A DNA stretch of 64,000 bases from Flavobacterium aquiphilum (GCF_027111335.1 NZ_CP114288.1:3534001-3598000); one strand, 5' to 3'. Positions 46,038 to 56,012 are shown, numbered from the stretch's first letter. Notes: a model not told the origin generated them from the sequence alone. Program-made: numbers and translations.

Positions 46038-47130
46038 TATCCGGTTTATAAATAGATTCACTTGGTTTTAATCCTTCCAAGATCTCGACTTTCTGATAAT
46101 TCTTTAAGCCTGTTTTTACTTTTCGTTTTTCATTTTTATTCACTAAAACGTATTCATTTTGAATCAAATAATTTGTTGGAATTGTAATAACATTCTTTTT
46201 GGTTTTAATAACAATGTTCGCTTCAGCAGTCAAGTTTGGATAAAGTTTTGGAGGTGGTTTTACAAAGTGAGCTTCAATTTTGAATGTACGGGATTGTTCA
46301 ACCATAATTGGATAAATCTTATCAATTATTGCCTCAAAGACCTCCCCTTTATAACTGTCCATAGTTATAAAACCTTTTTGACCAAGAACTATCCGGGCCA
46401 TATCGTTTTCATCCACCTGTAACTCTAATAAAAACGAATTGGATTTTCCGATGGTTGCAAGCGGTATTTGAGGTGTAATATATGCTCCTTCCCGAACCAA
46501 TATATCAAATAATTGTCCCGAAAAAGCACTTCTAACAGTAAAATCGTTTTGATTCTTTCTGTTGATTTTCAATACATTACTATTTCTAATTTCCTCATTT
46601 TGCAATTGTGCTTTAAGCTCTGCCAATTGCTTAATCCCTGCTTCGTATTCAAGCTTTGAACTTTTATAGGATAATTCTAATCGTTCATAATCTACATCCG
46701 AAATATTTCCTAACTCTTTTGCATTTTTATTCCTTTTCAAAATAGATTCGTCCAAGAGCATTTTGTTTTTTGCGGATTGAATTTTAATTTCAATTTCAGC
46801 AATTCTATCTTTTGTATATTGACTACTTTGCTGACTTAATTTATAGGCTAATTCTGCGTTCTGAGTATTCAAATTAGCCCTGTCTTCATCCAATTCAAAT
46901 AACTTTTGACCTATGGATATTGTTTGACCAACTGTTACATCAATTTTTCGTAGATTCCCGTTTACTGCGGCATAAACAACATACTGCCCTTCTGCTTTTA
47001 TCACTCCTGATGCATAAACACTTTCGGTCACGTCACCCAAAGTAGGTTTGATCGCACTGTCCTCTTTATTAGAACACGCTGCCATCAAAAAAAAAGTAAA
47101 ACCATAAAATAGTATTGATCTGAAATCCAT
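46027..47130 (-). CDS. HlyD-family periplasmic adaptor (DevB type)
   Basis: This 367-residue lipoprotein (lipobox LMAACS) bridges the ABC exporter and the outer membrane. It has the lipoyl half-motifs (VNGNLRKIDVTVGQTISIG and VRSAFSGQLFDILVREG), a long coiled-coil hairpin (about 85-195) and a beta-barrel. The gene order adaptor-permease-ATPase recalls the cyanobacterial DevBCA exporter. No outer-membrane channel is encoded nearby, so it would borrow one. Confidence 0.9.
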   Translation of the reverse strand: MDFRSILFYGFTFFLMAACSNKEDSAIKPTLGDVTESVYASGVIKAEGQYVVYAAVNGNLRKIDVTVGQTISIGQKLFELDEDRANLNTQNAELAYKLSQQSSQYTKDRIAEIEIKIQSAKNKMLLDESILKRNKNAKELGNISDVDYERLELSYKSSKLEYEAGIKQLAELKAQLQNEEIRNSNVLKINRKNQNDFTVRSAFSGQLFDILVREGAYITPQIPLATIGKSNSFLLELQVDENDMARIVLGQKGFITMDSYKGEVFEAIIDKIYPIMVEQSRTFKIEAHFVKPPPKLYPNLTAEANIVIKTKKNVITIPTNYLIQNEYVLVNKNEKRKVKTGLKNYQKVEILEGLKPSESIYKPDNEL

Positions 47131-47254
47131 CTTTTATTTTTTAGACGCTCATTTACAAACAAAACTGATATAAATGTACGACTAAAAAAAATGCAAAAGA
47201 ATGATGATTATCACATAATTACCCGTTAACCCAGATATTAAATTAAATAAAACA

Positions 47255-47719
47255 TTATTGAGCAGTCAGCATTTTATCAAATCTACTTTGCATTTCCTCG
47301 TAGCTCATATCTTCTTTATGTGTTGCAATCATCCACTTGTAACCAAAAGGATCCATTACATGTCCTACGCGGTCTCCATAAAACATATCATCAACCGGCA
47401 CAACTGGAGTCGCACCTGCATCAATAGCTCTTTGGATTACAGCATCGGCATCTTTAACATACAATCCGAAAGACATGGGATTTCCGCCAATGGCCAAGGG
47501 CCCTTTGTTTCCCCAATCAATATTTTCGTCGGTCATCATCAGCATCGAACCTTCGATTTCAATTTCGGCATGTCCAATTTTGCCGTCAGGCATCAATAAC
47601 CGACCTTTTTCTATTGCACCAAAAGCTTTTTTGTAAAATTCTATAGCGTCACTGCATCCATTGATTGTGATGTAGGCATTCAATGTGTATGCTCCGGGAT
47701 AAATGTGTGATGTTTTCAT
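47255..47719 (-). CDS. VOC family protein (PhnB-like)
   Basis: This 154-residue protein has the glyoxalase/bleomycin-resistance fold of the PhnB type (YITINGCSDAIEFYKKAFGA, then MDPFGYKWMIATHKEDMSYE at the C-terminus). No signal peptide, no operon partner. Function unknown; the family includes many metal-dependent enzymes and binding proteins. Confidence 0.88.
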   Translation of the reverse strand: MKTSHIYPGAYTLNAYITINGCSDAIEFYKKAFGAIEKGRLLMPDGKIGHAEIEIEGSMLMMTDENIDWGNKGPLAIGGNPMSFGLYVKDADAVIQRAIDAGATPVVPVDDMFYGDRVGHVMDPFGYKWMIATHKEDMSYEEMQSRFDKMLTAQ

Positions 47720-47870
47720 GAGTTCAATTTTTAAGTTTTTAGTTATTATCTATCAATAAAAAAGAACTTTAAATTTACTCATTTTATTATATATCAAATT
47801 GTTACAAATAAAAATTTAACCTAGATTAAACATTTGACACGAAGTATTATACAGATTAAATTGCATAAAA

Positions 47871-47897
47871 AAACCGAAGACGATAACGTTTCGGTTT
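47871..47897 (-). terminator. Terminator of the sensor-LytTR operon
   Basis: Arms AAACCGAA and TTCGGTTT with an 11-base loop, followed on the minus strand by TTTT, 27 bases beyond the stop. Confidence 0.85.
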
Positions 47898-47923
47898 AAG
47901 CTTATATCTCTACTACTTATAAA

Positions 47924-48670
47924 TCAAAGCAATGCTTTTTTGACCAAATCCTTCTTATTACGCGAAACTGGAATTCGAAATTGGTCATAAAGCAATAAAG
48001 CATAATTATCTTCTTTAAGTAGGCTTTTTACGTGTTTTTTATTTACCAAATGTGATTGGTGACAACGAATGAATACATAACCACTTAACATTTCATCATA
48101 TTCATAAAGTGGAACAGTCGAAATTATTGTCTCACCTTCATCAGTAAAAAATAATGTATAACTATTTTCACTTTCGCAACGGATTATATTTTTAACATAA
48201 ACAAAACGGGTTTCTTTGAGCGATGAAATAGCTATTCGATGATCGGAACCATTATTATTTTCTTTTAAATGATGAAGTAAATTTTGCAGTTGCAGATTTT
48301 GATTTTTATGTTTTAATCTGCTACTTGTTTTTGCAACTGCTTTTTTTAGCTCTTCAATATCTATTGGTTTCAAAAGATAATCAATAGCAGAAAATTTAAT
48401 AGCCTGGATCCCATATTGGCTGAAAGCGGTCACAAATATTACTTCAAAATCATAAGAATTAAGTTCTTGTAAAACCTGAAACCCATCCTTATTTGGCATT
48501 TGGATATCCAAAAAAACCAAATCAGGCTGACTACTTTTAATTAGTGCTATTCCCTCACTAGCATCTGTCGACGAACCAACAATAATTACTTCAGGACAAT
48601 ACTTTTCCAGCAATCGTTGAAGATTGATAATATTGTGTTGTTCGTCATCGATTATGATTCCTTTAATCAT
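47924..48670 (-). CDS. LytTR family response regulator
   Basis: From the ATG at 48670 (MIKGIIIDDEQHNIINLQRL) the protein has 248 residues: a receiver domain with phospho-acceptor Asp in DLVFLDIQMPNKDG, and a C-terminal LytTR DNA-binding domain (YVKNIIRCESENSYTLFF, FIRCHQSHLVNKKHVKSL). It overlaps the histidine-kinase gene by eight bases, so the two form one two-component system. Targets unknown. Confidence 0.93.
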   Translation of the reverse strand: MIKGIIIDDEQHNIINLQRLLEKYCPEVIIVGSSTDASEGIALIKSSQPDLVFLDIQMPNKDGFQVLQELNSYDFEVIFVTAFSQYGIQAIKFSAIDYLLKPIDIEELKKAVAKTSSRLKHKNQNLQLQNLLHHLKENNNGSDHRIAISSLKETRFVYVKNIIRCESENSYTLFFTDEGETIISTVPLYEYDEMLSGYVFIRCHQSHLVNKKHVKSLLKEDNYALLLYDQFRIPVSRNKKDLVKKALL

Positions 48671-50347
48671 TTTTAAGCCAGTTTTTATAACAAACAGTAA
48701 TTTGTGTGCCTGATAAATCACTTTGGATTTTCATATCAATTTTCATTTTTTTCGAAGATTGATTAAATAACGTAATTCTGTCTTTAACAAGTTTTAAACC
48801 AAATCCTTTCTGTACTGCTAATGTATTAAATCCTTTTCCGTTATCGACTAATTCAAAAATTAAATCATATTCTTTTTTTGAAATGTTAAGCGCTATTTCA
48901 GCATTTTCTTTATTGGATATTCCGTGTTTTATGGCATTCTCTATCAAAGGCTGCATCAAAAGAGGAAGTATTTGCGTTTCATAAACATTAATTTTTTCAT
49001 CTATAACTAAACTAAACGAGAAAGCATTTCGTAGCTGCTCCAACTCAATATAATTTTTGATACTTTTTATCTCAATTTCAAGGTTCTGGGTTTCATTTTC
49101 ACTGGAAGTAAGTGTATTTCTAAGCAATGAACCAAAACCAACCAAATATTGATTTGCCTTTTCTATCTGATTATCATTAAGCAGGCCCTGAATAGAGCCC
49201 AAAGCATTGAATACAAAATGCGGGTTAAGCTGCGCATACAGCATTTTAATTTTTGATTTTTGCTCCAATTGCTTTCTTTTGGACACTTTTTTCATCCAAA
49301 AGATATAAACGAGTGAAAAAATCAACAGAAAAAATATTCCAACAATAACCTTAAACCACAGCGCTTGATACCAATCCGGTTCTGTATTGAATTTATAAAC
49401 GGCGACATATTGCGGGTTATCTTTGTAACGGACTTCAAGCTTGTAATCGGCTCCAGATTCATTCAAATCCAGAAAAATGATTCCATTCGAATTTGTCCAT
49501 TCATAAGTTTTGAATTTATGCTAGTGCGGTATTCAAAACTATTATAAACTCTTTTTTTACCATTTGGCTTTCTAAAAACCAAACAATATTTTTCGCCTTT
49601 AAAATGTCGGTTTCTATTTCCTATAAGTGTTGGAGCAAAATCTTCAGGCCAGGACTCAAAAAAATTTGATTTATCTAAACTGTATTTATGCAATCTGTCT
49701 ATTGATTCCTGAATAAAATTTTCAAAGCTTACAGTTTTATTTAAATCATTGGAATTTGACATTATAATAAAAGGTTTTCTAGCACCTTCTTTCTTCTCAA
49801 AATGCAGCTTCAAAAAGCTTTCTTTTCCTTTTTTTCTAAATAAAATTACAAGTTTATCACCGTTAACTAATGAATCTGTGTAAGGAATATAACCGTTTTC
49901 AAAATATTTTTTCCCATCAAGAACATTAGTTTCACTATAACTTATTGATTGTTGGACTGAAGTCCATTTTTTTACGATTTTATTATTTTTTAAAACCTGA
50001 ACTTCAAGATTTTCAATTCTATATAAATCTTTATTTGCATTTAGAGTATCCACGTATATGTCTCCAATCATGACTAGATTCTTGTATTCCTTTAGATCTA
50101 ATATTTTCAGATTAATGTTTTCTCCCAATACATTAAAATAGTGCTCTGTATGTTTTAAATCATTATGAATTCCATGATCTCTATTATATTGCAAGATAAA
50201 TTTATTTGAGATGAAATTATTTTCAAATCGTATTACTGTTTTATCTAAAACAAAATAACAATTACGTGCAGGTTTGGCAATTATCTCATTTGGCTGAGCA
50301 GTACACAGTGAAGAAACAAACACTAATAAGTAAAAGATTTTTTTCAT
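48663..50347 (-). pseudogene. LytS-type sensor histidine kinase, frameshifted
   Basis: Two minus-strand frames, 49463-50347 and 48663-about 49520, are the halves of one gene. The first has a signal peptide (FYLLVFVSSLCTAQ) and a beta-rich sensor part ending EYRTSINSK, then runs out of frame. The second frame, read from the same point, continues TYEWTNSNGIIFLDLNESG, as expected for the end of a Y_Y_Y-like domain, then a transmembrane helix (about 30 residues on), LNPHFVFNALGSIQ with the phospho-acceptor His, and an ATPase domain. One extra A in the run complementary to 49508-49511 joins them into 561 residues. This is either a recent loss or a sequencing error. It is the partner of the LytTR regulator. 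Confidence 0.85.
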
Positions 50348-50385
50348 GGTTATGATTTTTTAGTGAATAATACATTTTTATAAAG

Positions 50386-50393
50386 CAAATGTA
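50386..50393 (-). promoter_or_regulatory. Promoter -7 box of the sensor-LytTR operon
   Basis: On the minus strand TACATTTG fits TAnnTTTG and lies 38 bases before the ATG at 50347. No clear -33 element. Confidence 0.5.
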
Positions 50394-50467
50394 AATGCAC
50401 TATTGCTAAGAAATCTACGGTTCTTGAATTTGGTGAGATTGGTCTTGAATCAAACAAAAAGAACTAA

Positions 50468-50946
50468 TTAAATCGGTTTCTCCATCACATAATCCTCCAT
50501 CAGATAACCTTTTCCGATTTCGATATTAACTTCTTCAGTGATTTGGAATCCCATTTTTTGGTAGAAATGCAGTGCTTTGTTGAATCGGTTTACATTTAGG
50601 GAAACTTCACAACCTTTTCGACAAAATCAATCAGCTTCTTTCCTATTCCTTTGCCTTGGGTTTGTGGCAAAATATAAATTTTATGGATTTTGGTTTGGTT
50701 CTTTTGGTTATAAAAATGCTCATAGGAAGCAAAACCAAGAACTTCTTCTCCTTCTTTTGCCAAAACAAAATAATGCCCTTTGTTGGCAATACTATCTTTT
50801 AAGGACTCTTCATTATAAAAAGCGTCCAACATATAATCTAATTGCGCTTTCGAAAGGATTTCGCCATAGGCAATCGGCCAGGTTTGATGAGCAATTTCTT
50901 GAATTGTTTTAAAATCGTCTATGGTTGCAGGAATTATTTTTATCAT
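50468..50946 (-). pseudogene. GNAT family N-acetyltransferase, frameshifted
   Basis: The frame from ATG 50946 (MIKIIPATIDDFKTIQEIAH) covers the GNAT core, including the acetyl-CoA loop LPQTQGKGIGKKLIDF, and then stops early at 50596. In the next frame the typical GNAT C-terminus goes on (GCEVSLNVNRFNKALHFYQK, then MGFQITEE) to a TAA at 50468. Adding one A to the run complementary to 50615-50618 gives 159 residues, the usual family length. So the gene is frameshifted or the base is a sequencing error. Substrate unknown. Confidence 0.85.
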
Positions 50947-51022
50947 TTAAAAAAAAAGAATATAGATGAAAGAAAATAAACTAAAGACAACTACTTTAAA
51001 CTAAAATCATTAAGTACTAAAA

Positions 51023-51616
51023 CTACCCGTGAATAGTCTCGTTTTTACCATAATTGGTTATAATCGATTCCTCAAATTCCAACCATTCTCTCCAGCGCTT
51101 TTCAACATCGATTCCCTCACCATATTTTCGGGCATAAGTGATAAAGGTAGTGTAATGTCCCGCCTCACTTTCCATTAATTCTCTATAGAAAACGGCTAGT
51201 TCTTCATCTTTGATATTCTCAGAAAGTACTTTAAAACGTTCACAACTTCTGGCTTCAATCATGGCCGAAAACAGTAAACGCTCCACCAATCCTGAAACCC
51301 GACTTCCGTCACTGCTTCTTTTCATGTACAAATACAGTTCGTTTACATAATCATCTTTACGCTCACGCCCCAGCTTCAATCCACGCTTGATAATAATATT
51401 GTGTACTTGCTCAAAATGGTCGATTTCTTCTTTGGCTAAAGTCAATAAATCCTTTACCAAATCCTGGTACTCCGAATTATTGACAATTATGGTCATTGCA
51501 TTGGTTGCCGCTTTTTGTTCGCACCAAGCATGATCCGTCAGAATCTCTTCGATATTTTTCTCGACAATATTTACCCATCTTGGATCGGTTGGCAATTGTA
51601 ATCGTAATACTCCCAT
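51023..51616 (-). CDS. miaE: tRNA-(ms2io6A)-hydroxylase
   Basis: This 197-residue protein is a ferritin-like di-iron enzyme that hydroxylates the modified base at tRNA position 37. It has the MiaE metal-ligand blocks EEIDHFEQVH, MIEARSCERF and MESEAGHYTTF in a four-helix bundle, and the DHAWCEQKAA start. It lies downstream of glyA on the same strand, beyond a hairpin. Confidence 0.93.
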   Translation of the reverse strand: MGVLRLQLPTDPRWVNIVEKNIEEILTDHAWCEQKAATNAMTIIVNNSEYQDLVKDLLTLAKEEIDHFEQVHNIIIKRGLKLGRERKDDYVNELYLYMKRSSDGSRVSGLVERLLFSAMIEARSCERFKVLSENIKDEELAVFYRELMESEAGHYTTFITYARKYGEGIDVEKRWREWLEFEESIITNYGKNETIHG

Positions 51617-51680
51617 TTCTCTTTCTTTTTGTTTAAAGGTTTAAATCACTTAATTGCTAAAAGTTTGTTGTTAAAAAATA

Positions 51681-51750
51681 AAAAGTTTAAAGTTTAAATT
51701 CTTTGTGAAGACTTACAGTACACACAAAGAGTTTTAAACCTTAAACTTTT
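51681..51750 (-). terminator. Long AT-rich hairpin after glyA
   Basis: Arms 51681-51707 and 51723-51750 pair over about 25 bases (AAAGTTTAA...TCTTTGTG), with a T-rich tail on the minus strand. It fits a glyA terminator, 25 bases beyond the stop. Its TTTAAAC-rich form recalls common Flavobacterium spacer hairpins. Confidence 0.7.
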
Positions 51751-51774
51751 AAACCTTTAAACGATTAAACTTTA

Positions 51775-53049
51775 TTAGAACACAAAGATTGCTCTTTCGC
51801 TCATCATTTCGTTTACTTCGCTTGCTACTTCTTCAATAACATCTTCGTTAGTATGATCAGTCAAAACTCTGTCGATCATATCAACGATAGTTTCCATATC
51901 AGCTTCAACAAGACCACGAGTTGTAACTGCAGCAGTTCCCACACGGATACCTGAAGTAACGAATGGTGATTTGTCATCAAATGGAACCATGTTTTTATTT
52001 ACAGTGATTTCTGCTTTTACCAATGCATTCTCAGCATCTTTTCCAGAAATTCCTTTATTTCTAAGGTCAATCAACATCATATGGTTATCAGTTCCTCCAG
52101 AAATAATGTTGTATCCTCTTTTTACGAAAGCATCAGCCATTGCTTTTGCATTCTTTTGCAATTGCATAGCATAAGTAAAGAATTCATCTTGTAATGCTTC
52201 ACCGAAAGCTACAGCTTTAGCAGCGATAATATGCATTAAAGGTCCTCCTTGGTTTCCAGGGAAAACAGCTAGATCCAATAAAGCAGACATCATTCTGATT
52301 TCTCCTTTTGGAGTAGTCAATCCCCATGGATTTGGGAAATCTTTACCCATCATGATCAAACCTCCACGTGGTCCACGCAATGTTTTGTGAGTTGTTGTTG
52401 TAACAATATGACAGTGAGGAATTGGGTCATTTAATAATCCTTTAGCGATAAGACCTGCTGGGTGTGAAATATCAGCCATCAAAATTGCACCAACGCTGTC
52501 AGCGATTTTTCTGAAACGCTCAAAATCCATATCACGAGAATAAGCCGAAGCTCCAGCGATAATCAATTTTGGTTGTTCTTTAGTAGCAATTTCTTGGATC
52601 TTGTCATAATCCAAACGTCCAGTTTCTTTATCTACTCCGTAGAAAACAGGATTGTATAAACGCCCTGAAAAGTTTACAGGTGATCCGTGAGTCAAGTGTC
52701 CTCCGTGAGATAAGTCAAAACCTAAAATGGTATCCCCTGGTTTCAAACAAGCGTGAAAAACAGAAGCATTTGCCTGAGAACCTGAGTGAGGCTGCACGTT
52801 TGCATATTCAGCACCAAATAATTCTTTAGCTCTGTCAATAGCAATTTGCTCAACAACATCTACTACTTCACATCCACCATAGTATCTTTTACCTGGATAT
52901 CCCTCGGCATATTTATTAGTTAAAACAGATCCAGCAGCTTCCATAACTTCGTCACTTACAAAGTTTTCTGAGGCAATAAGTTCTAATCCGTGTATCTGTC
53001 TGTCTTGTTCTTCAAGAATAAGGTCAAAAATTTGTTCGTCTCGTTGCAT
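51775..53049 (-). CDS. glyA: Serine hydroxymethyltransferase
   Basis: From the ATG at 53049 ([20 protein letters not shown]) the protein has 424 residues; 12 codons further upstream also stay open but run into the promoter. It swaps serine and tetrahydrofolate for glycine and methylene-tetrahydrofolate. The family marks are [23 protein letters not shown], the PLP-lysine block [14 protein letters not shown], and [16 protein letters not shown]. It is divergent from the fumarylacetoacetase gene. Confidence 0.98.
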   Translation of the reverse strand: MQRDEQIFDLILEEQDRQIHGLELIASENFVSDEVMEAAGSVLTNKYAEGYPGKRYYGGCEVVDVVEQIAIDRAKELFGAEYANVQPHSGSQANASVFHACLKPGDTILGFDLSHGGHLTHGSPVNFSGRLYNPVFYGVDKETGRLDYDKIQEIATKEQPKLIIAGASAYSRDMDFERFRKIADSVGAILMADISHPAGLIAKGLLNDPIPHCHIVTTTTHKTLRGPRGGLIMMGKDFPNPWGLTTPKGEIRMMSALLDLAVFPGNQGGPLMHIIAAKAVAFGEALQDEFFTYAMQLQKNAKAMADAFVKRGYNIISGGTDNHMMLIDLRNKGISGKDAENALVKAEITVNKNMVPFDDKSPFVTSGIRVGTAAVTTRGLVEADMETIVDMIDRVLTDHTNEDVIEEVASEVNEMMSERAIFVF

Positions 53050-53074
53050 TTCTTTGATTTTCGTTAATTTCCCG

Positions 53075-53082
53075 CAAAAATA
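53075..53082 (-). promoter_or_regulatory. Promoter -7 box of glyA
   Basis: On the minus strand TATTTTTG fits TAnnTTTG, 25 bases before the ATG at 53049. It lies 11 bases from the -33 box of the divergent gene, so the two promoters nearly overlap. Confidence 0.6.
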
Positions 53083-53092
53083 CAAAAAAACG

Positions 53093-53123
53093 TTTGTTTA
53101 ACTGTTAGATTATAATATATTTG
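53093..53123 (+). promoter_or_regulatory. Promoter of the fumarylacetoacetase gene
   Basis: TTTG (53093-53096), a 19-base spacer and TATATTTG (53116-53123). This places the transcript start at about 53128 and rules out the in-frame TTG at 53121 as a start codon. Confidence 0.75.
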
Positions 53124-53156
53124 ACAAGTAATTTTCAACAAACAACTAACACCATC

Positions 53157-54440
53157 ATGCCAATAACAGCTAACGACACTACAAGACGATCATGGTTAGA
53201 GGTCCTGCCAGACAGTGATTTCCCTATCCAAAACATTCCTTTTGGAGTTTTTCTTACCAAAGAAAATATCGTGACGGTAGGTTCAAGAATTGGTGATTTT
53301 GCTATCGATTTGGGAGCTTTACAACAATTGAATTACTTCGAAGGAATCGAATTGACAGACGATATGTTCATGCAGGACACGCTGAACGATTTCATTTCTG
53401 ACGGTCAAAAAACATGGCGATTGGTACGAAACAGAATTGCCGAAATTTTTGACGAAAGTAACCCAGAATTAAGAGACAACCAAAAACATAGAGACATAGT
53501 AATCTTTAGAATGGAAGATGTTGAAATGCAACTTCCCGTACTAATAGGTGATTATACCGATTTTTATTCCAGTAAAGAACACGCAACCAATGTTGGAAAA
53601 ATGTACCGTGATCCGGAAAACGCATTACTACCTAACTGGCTGCACATCCCGATAGGGTATCACGGAAGAAGTTCTTCTATTATCCCTTCTGGAATTCCCG
53701 TACACAGACCTATGGGACAAACACTGCCTAATGGTGAAACGACACCCGTTTTTGGCCCTTCCCGTTCGGTTGATTTCGAATTGGAAACTGCATTTATCAC
53801 TACCGATTGTAATATAATGGGAGAAACTGTCCCTATCAGTGAAGTCGAAGATTATATTTTCGGAATGGTTTTATTGAACGATTGGAGTGCGCGAGATATT
53901 CAGAAATGGGAATATGTTCCGCTTGGTCCTTTCTTAGCCAAAAATTTTGCTACTTCTATTTCTCCATGGATTATCACTATGGATGCTTTGGAACCATTCA
54001 GAACCAAAGGCCCTAAACAAGAGCCTACCCCTTTCCCTTATTTGCAACAAAAAGGAAAGCACTCTTTTGACATCAATCTAGAAGTTTCTATTGCTCCTGA
54101 AAATGCAGAACCAACGATTGTTTCAAGAACCAATTTCAAATATTTATATTGGACAATGAACCAGCAATTGGCTCACCACACATCCAATGGATGCCGAGTT
54201 AATTCTGGAGATATGATGGGCTCAGGAACCATTTCCGGACCTACTTCAGACAGCTATGGTTCAATGCTGGAATTGACTTGGGGCGGCAAAAATCCAATTC
54301 AATTAAGCGACGGTACGGATCGTAAATTCATAAATGACGGAGATACCGTAACCATTCATGGATACAGCCAAAACGGACAGGTTCGAATTGGTTTTGGAGA
54401 ATGCTCCAGCAAGCTGCTTCCTCCTTTTGTAAGACAATAA
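53157..54440 (+). CDS. fahA: Fumarylacetoacetase
   Basis: From ATG 53157 (MPITANDTTRRSWLEVLPDS) the protein has 427 residues. It splits fumarylacetoacetate into fumarate and acetoacetate, the last step of tyrosine breakdown. It has the N-terminal domain (SDFPIQNIPFGVFL) and the catalytic domain with metal and substrate blocks YTDFYSSKEHATNVG, PIGYHGRSSSIIPSG, FELETAF and NDWSARDIQKWEYVPLGPF. Other genes of that pathway are not next to it. Confidence 0.96.
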   Translation: MPITANDTTRRSWLEVLPDSDFPIQNIPFGVFLTKENIVTVGSRIGDFAIDLGALQQLNYFEGIELTDDMFMQDTLNDFISDGQKTWRLVRNRIAEIFDESNPELRDNQKHRDIVIFRMEDVEMQLPVLIGDYTDFYSSKEHATNVGKMYRDPENALLPNWLHIPIGYHGRSSSIIPSGIPVHRPMGQTLPNGETTPVFGPSRSVDFELETAFITTDCNIMGETVPISEVEDYIFGMVLLNDWSARDIQKWEYVPLGPFLAKNFATSISPWIITMDALEPFRTKGPKQEPTPFPYLQQKGKHSFDINLEVSIAPENAEPTIVSRTNFKYLYWTMNQQLAHHTSNGCRVNSGDMMGSGTISGPTSDSYGSMLELTWGGKNPIQLSDGTDRKFINDGDTVTIHGYSQNGQVRIGFGECSSKLLPPFVRQ

Positions 54441-54457
54441 ACAAACTCTTAATATTT

Positions 54458-54490
54458 AAACCGACAAATTATAATTGTCGGTTTTTTTTT
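54458..54490 (+). terminator. Terminator of the fumarylacetoacetase gene
   Basis: Arms AAACCGACAA and TTGTCGGTTT with a short AT loop and a run of T, 18 bases beyond the stop. Confidence 0.9.
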
Positions 54491-54780
54491 GAAACATTTT
54501 AAACAAAATCCACTGAAGGAATAATAATACCATTTATACATATAAAATAGTCCAATCTGCTCGTTCTTTTTCTCCAATTGCTTCGCCTGTTCGCTACGCT
54601 CGAGTCTTCTTCAAAAAATAATTCCGTAGCTATCCCGATAGCTATTGGGAATGCAATGATTTTTATCCTTGTCTTGAAAAAAAACAACTTCGCATCTTTA
54701 GGCAATTTTATATGTACAAATGGTATAAATTTGCAAAAACATTTTAACCTAACTCTTAACCTAATTCATTAGTCCCCAAA
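54491..54780 (+). other. Spacer before the lipoprotein gene, with a -7 box
   Basis: About 290 bases with a near-palindrome TCCCGATAGCTATTGGGA (54633-54650) of a type I recall as repeated in Flavobacterium spacers, and fragments such as TTCGCCTGTTCGCTACGCTC that look like decayed repeat. TAAATTTG at 54726-54733 fits a -7 box for the next gene, 47 bases before its ATG. No gene seen. Confidence 0.5.
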
Positions 54781-55968
54781 ATGAAAAAAATTACTTTTCT
54801 AATTGCTTTTTTTACACTTATTACTTCTTGCGGAGTAAAACAAGCAAAGAACAATTTAACATCTGGAAATTATGACGCCACTATAGACATTGCTATTTCC
54901 AATTTACGTTCCAATAAAGACAAAAAAGGAAACCAAGACTATGTCTATTTACTTGAAGAGGCTTTCGCCAAAGCCAAAGAAAGAGATTTAAATACCATCA
55001 CCTTTCTGACCAAAGAAAACAATCCGAGTAATTTGGAAAAAATATTCAATACTTATATGGCATTGAATGATCGTCAGGAAAAAATTAAACCATTACTACC
55101 TCTAAAACTACTGAATGAAGGAAGAAATGCGATTTTTCCTTTTGATAATTACAATGATCAAATAATAAGCAGCAAAAATGCTTTATCTGCTTATTTGTAC
55201 ACCAATGCAAAATCTTTGATGCTGACCAAAAATAAAATGAATTATCGAAGAGTTTATGATGATTTGGCATATTTGGATAAAATCAATCCAAATTATAAAG
55301 ACGTTGGCAAAATGATGGATGAAGCACAGTTTAAAGGAACTGATTTCGTGATTGTTTATACCAAAAATGCAAGTAACATGATTATTCCTGCGCAGCTTCA
55401 AAACGATCTATTGGATTTCAAGAGTTACAAATTAAATGACAAATGGACTGTTTTTCATAGCGCAAAACAAAAAGACATCAACTATGATTATGGAATGCTA
55501 ATCAATTTCATCTCTATTTTGGTTTCGCCAGAGCAAATAAAAGAAAGAGAATTTATAAAAGAACGTCAAGTAGTTGATGGTCAAAAAAAACAAGTTGACG
55601 CCAATGGAAATGTTGTTTTGGACAGACAAGGAAAACCTATTATGATAGATAACCTTGTAAATGCAACAGTAAAAATTTATGAAGTGCGACAATTTAAATC
55701 ATGTCAAATCACTGCCAAAGTTGATTACGTTGACAATAAAACCAACCAATCTTTGGATTCTTTTCCAATAACAAGTGACTTTGTTTTTGAAAATATCTAT
55801 TCCACATACAAAGGGGACCGTCGCGCAGCAGATACTAATTACTATGCCTATTTTGACAAAAAAGTGGTTCCTTTCCCAACCAGCGAGCAAATGGTTTACG
55901 ATACGGGCGAAGATTTAAAAGCAAAAATCAATTCGATTATTACACGAAACCAGTTTAGGAAACAATAA
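54781..55968 (+). CDS. Hypothetical lipoprotein
   Basis: This 395-residue protein has a lipoprotein signal (MKKITFLIAFFTLITSCG, Cys17). The N-terminal about 180 residues are helical and could hold TPR-like units (NNLTSGNYDATIDIAISNLR). The rest is mixed alpha-beta with a Lys-rich middle (RQVVDGQKKQVDANGN). I do not recognise a named family; similar proteins appear common in Flavobacteriaceae. It is a single-gene unit. Confidence 0.78.
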   Translation: MKKITFLIAFFTLITSCGVKQAKNNLTSGNYDATIDIAISNLRSNKDKKGNQDYVYLLEEAFAKAKERDLNTITFLTKENNPSNLEKIFNTYMALNDRQEKIKPLLPLKLLNEGRNAIFPFDNYNDQIISSKNALSAYLYTNAKSLMLTKNKMNYRRVYDDLAYLDKINPNYKDVGKMMDEAQFKGTDFVIVYTKNASNMIIPAQLQNDLLDFKSYKLNDKWTVFHSAKQKDINYDYGMLINFISILVSPEQIKEREFIKERQVVDGQKKQVDANGNVVLDRQGKPIMIDNLVNATVKIYEVRQFKSCQITAKVDYVDNKTNQSLDSFPITSDFVFENIYSTYKGDRRAADTNYYAYFDKKVVPFPTSEQMVYDTGEDLKAKINSIITRNQFRKQ

Positions 55969-55982
55969 ATTTATAAAACACA

Positions 55983-56012
55983 AAAAGCAACTCAATCGAG
56001 TTGCTTTTTTTT
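55983..56012. terminator. Terminator, usable in both directions
   Basis: Arms AAAAGCAACTC and GAGTTGCTTTT with a short loop, T run on either strand. It lies 14 bases after the lipoprotein gene and about 105 bases beyond the convergent porin gene. Confidence 0.88.

Noticed and set aside
51616..51775. CRISPR-like array from repeated TTTAAAC units
   Set aside because: Units are short and irregular and fold as one hairpin; no spacers.
53121..53156. TTG start for fumarylacetoacetase
   Set aside because: It falls in the -7 box of the promoter; ATG 53157 gives the normal N-terminus.
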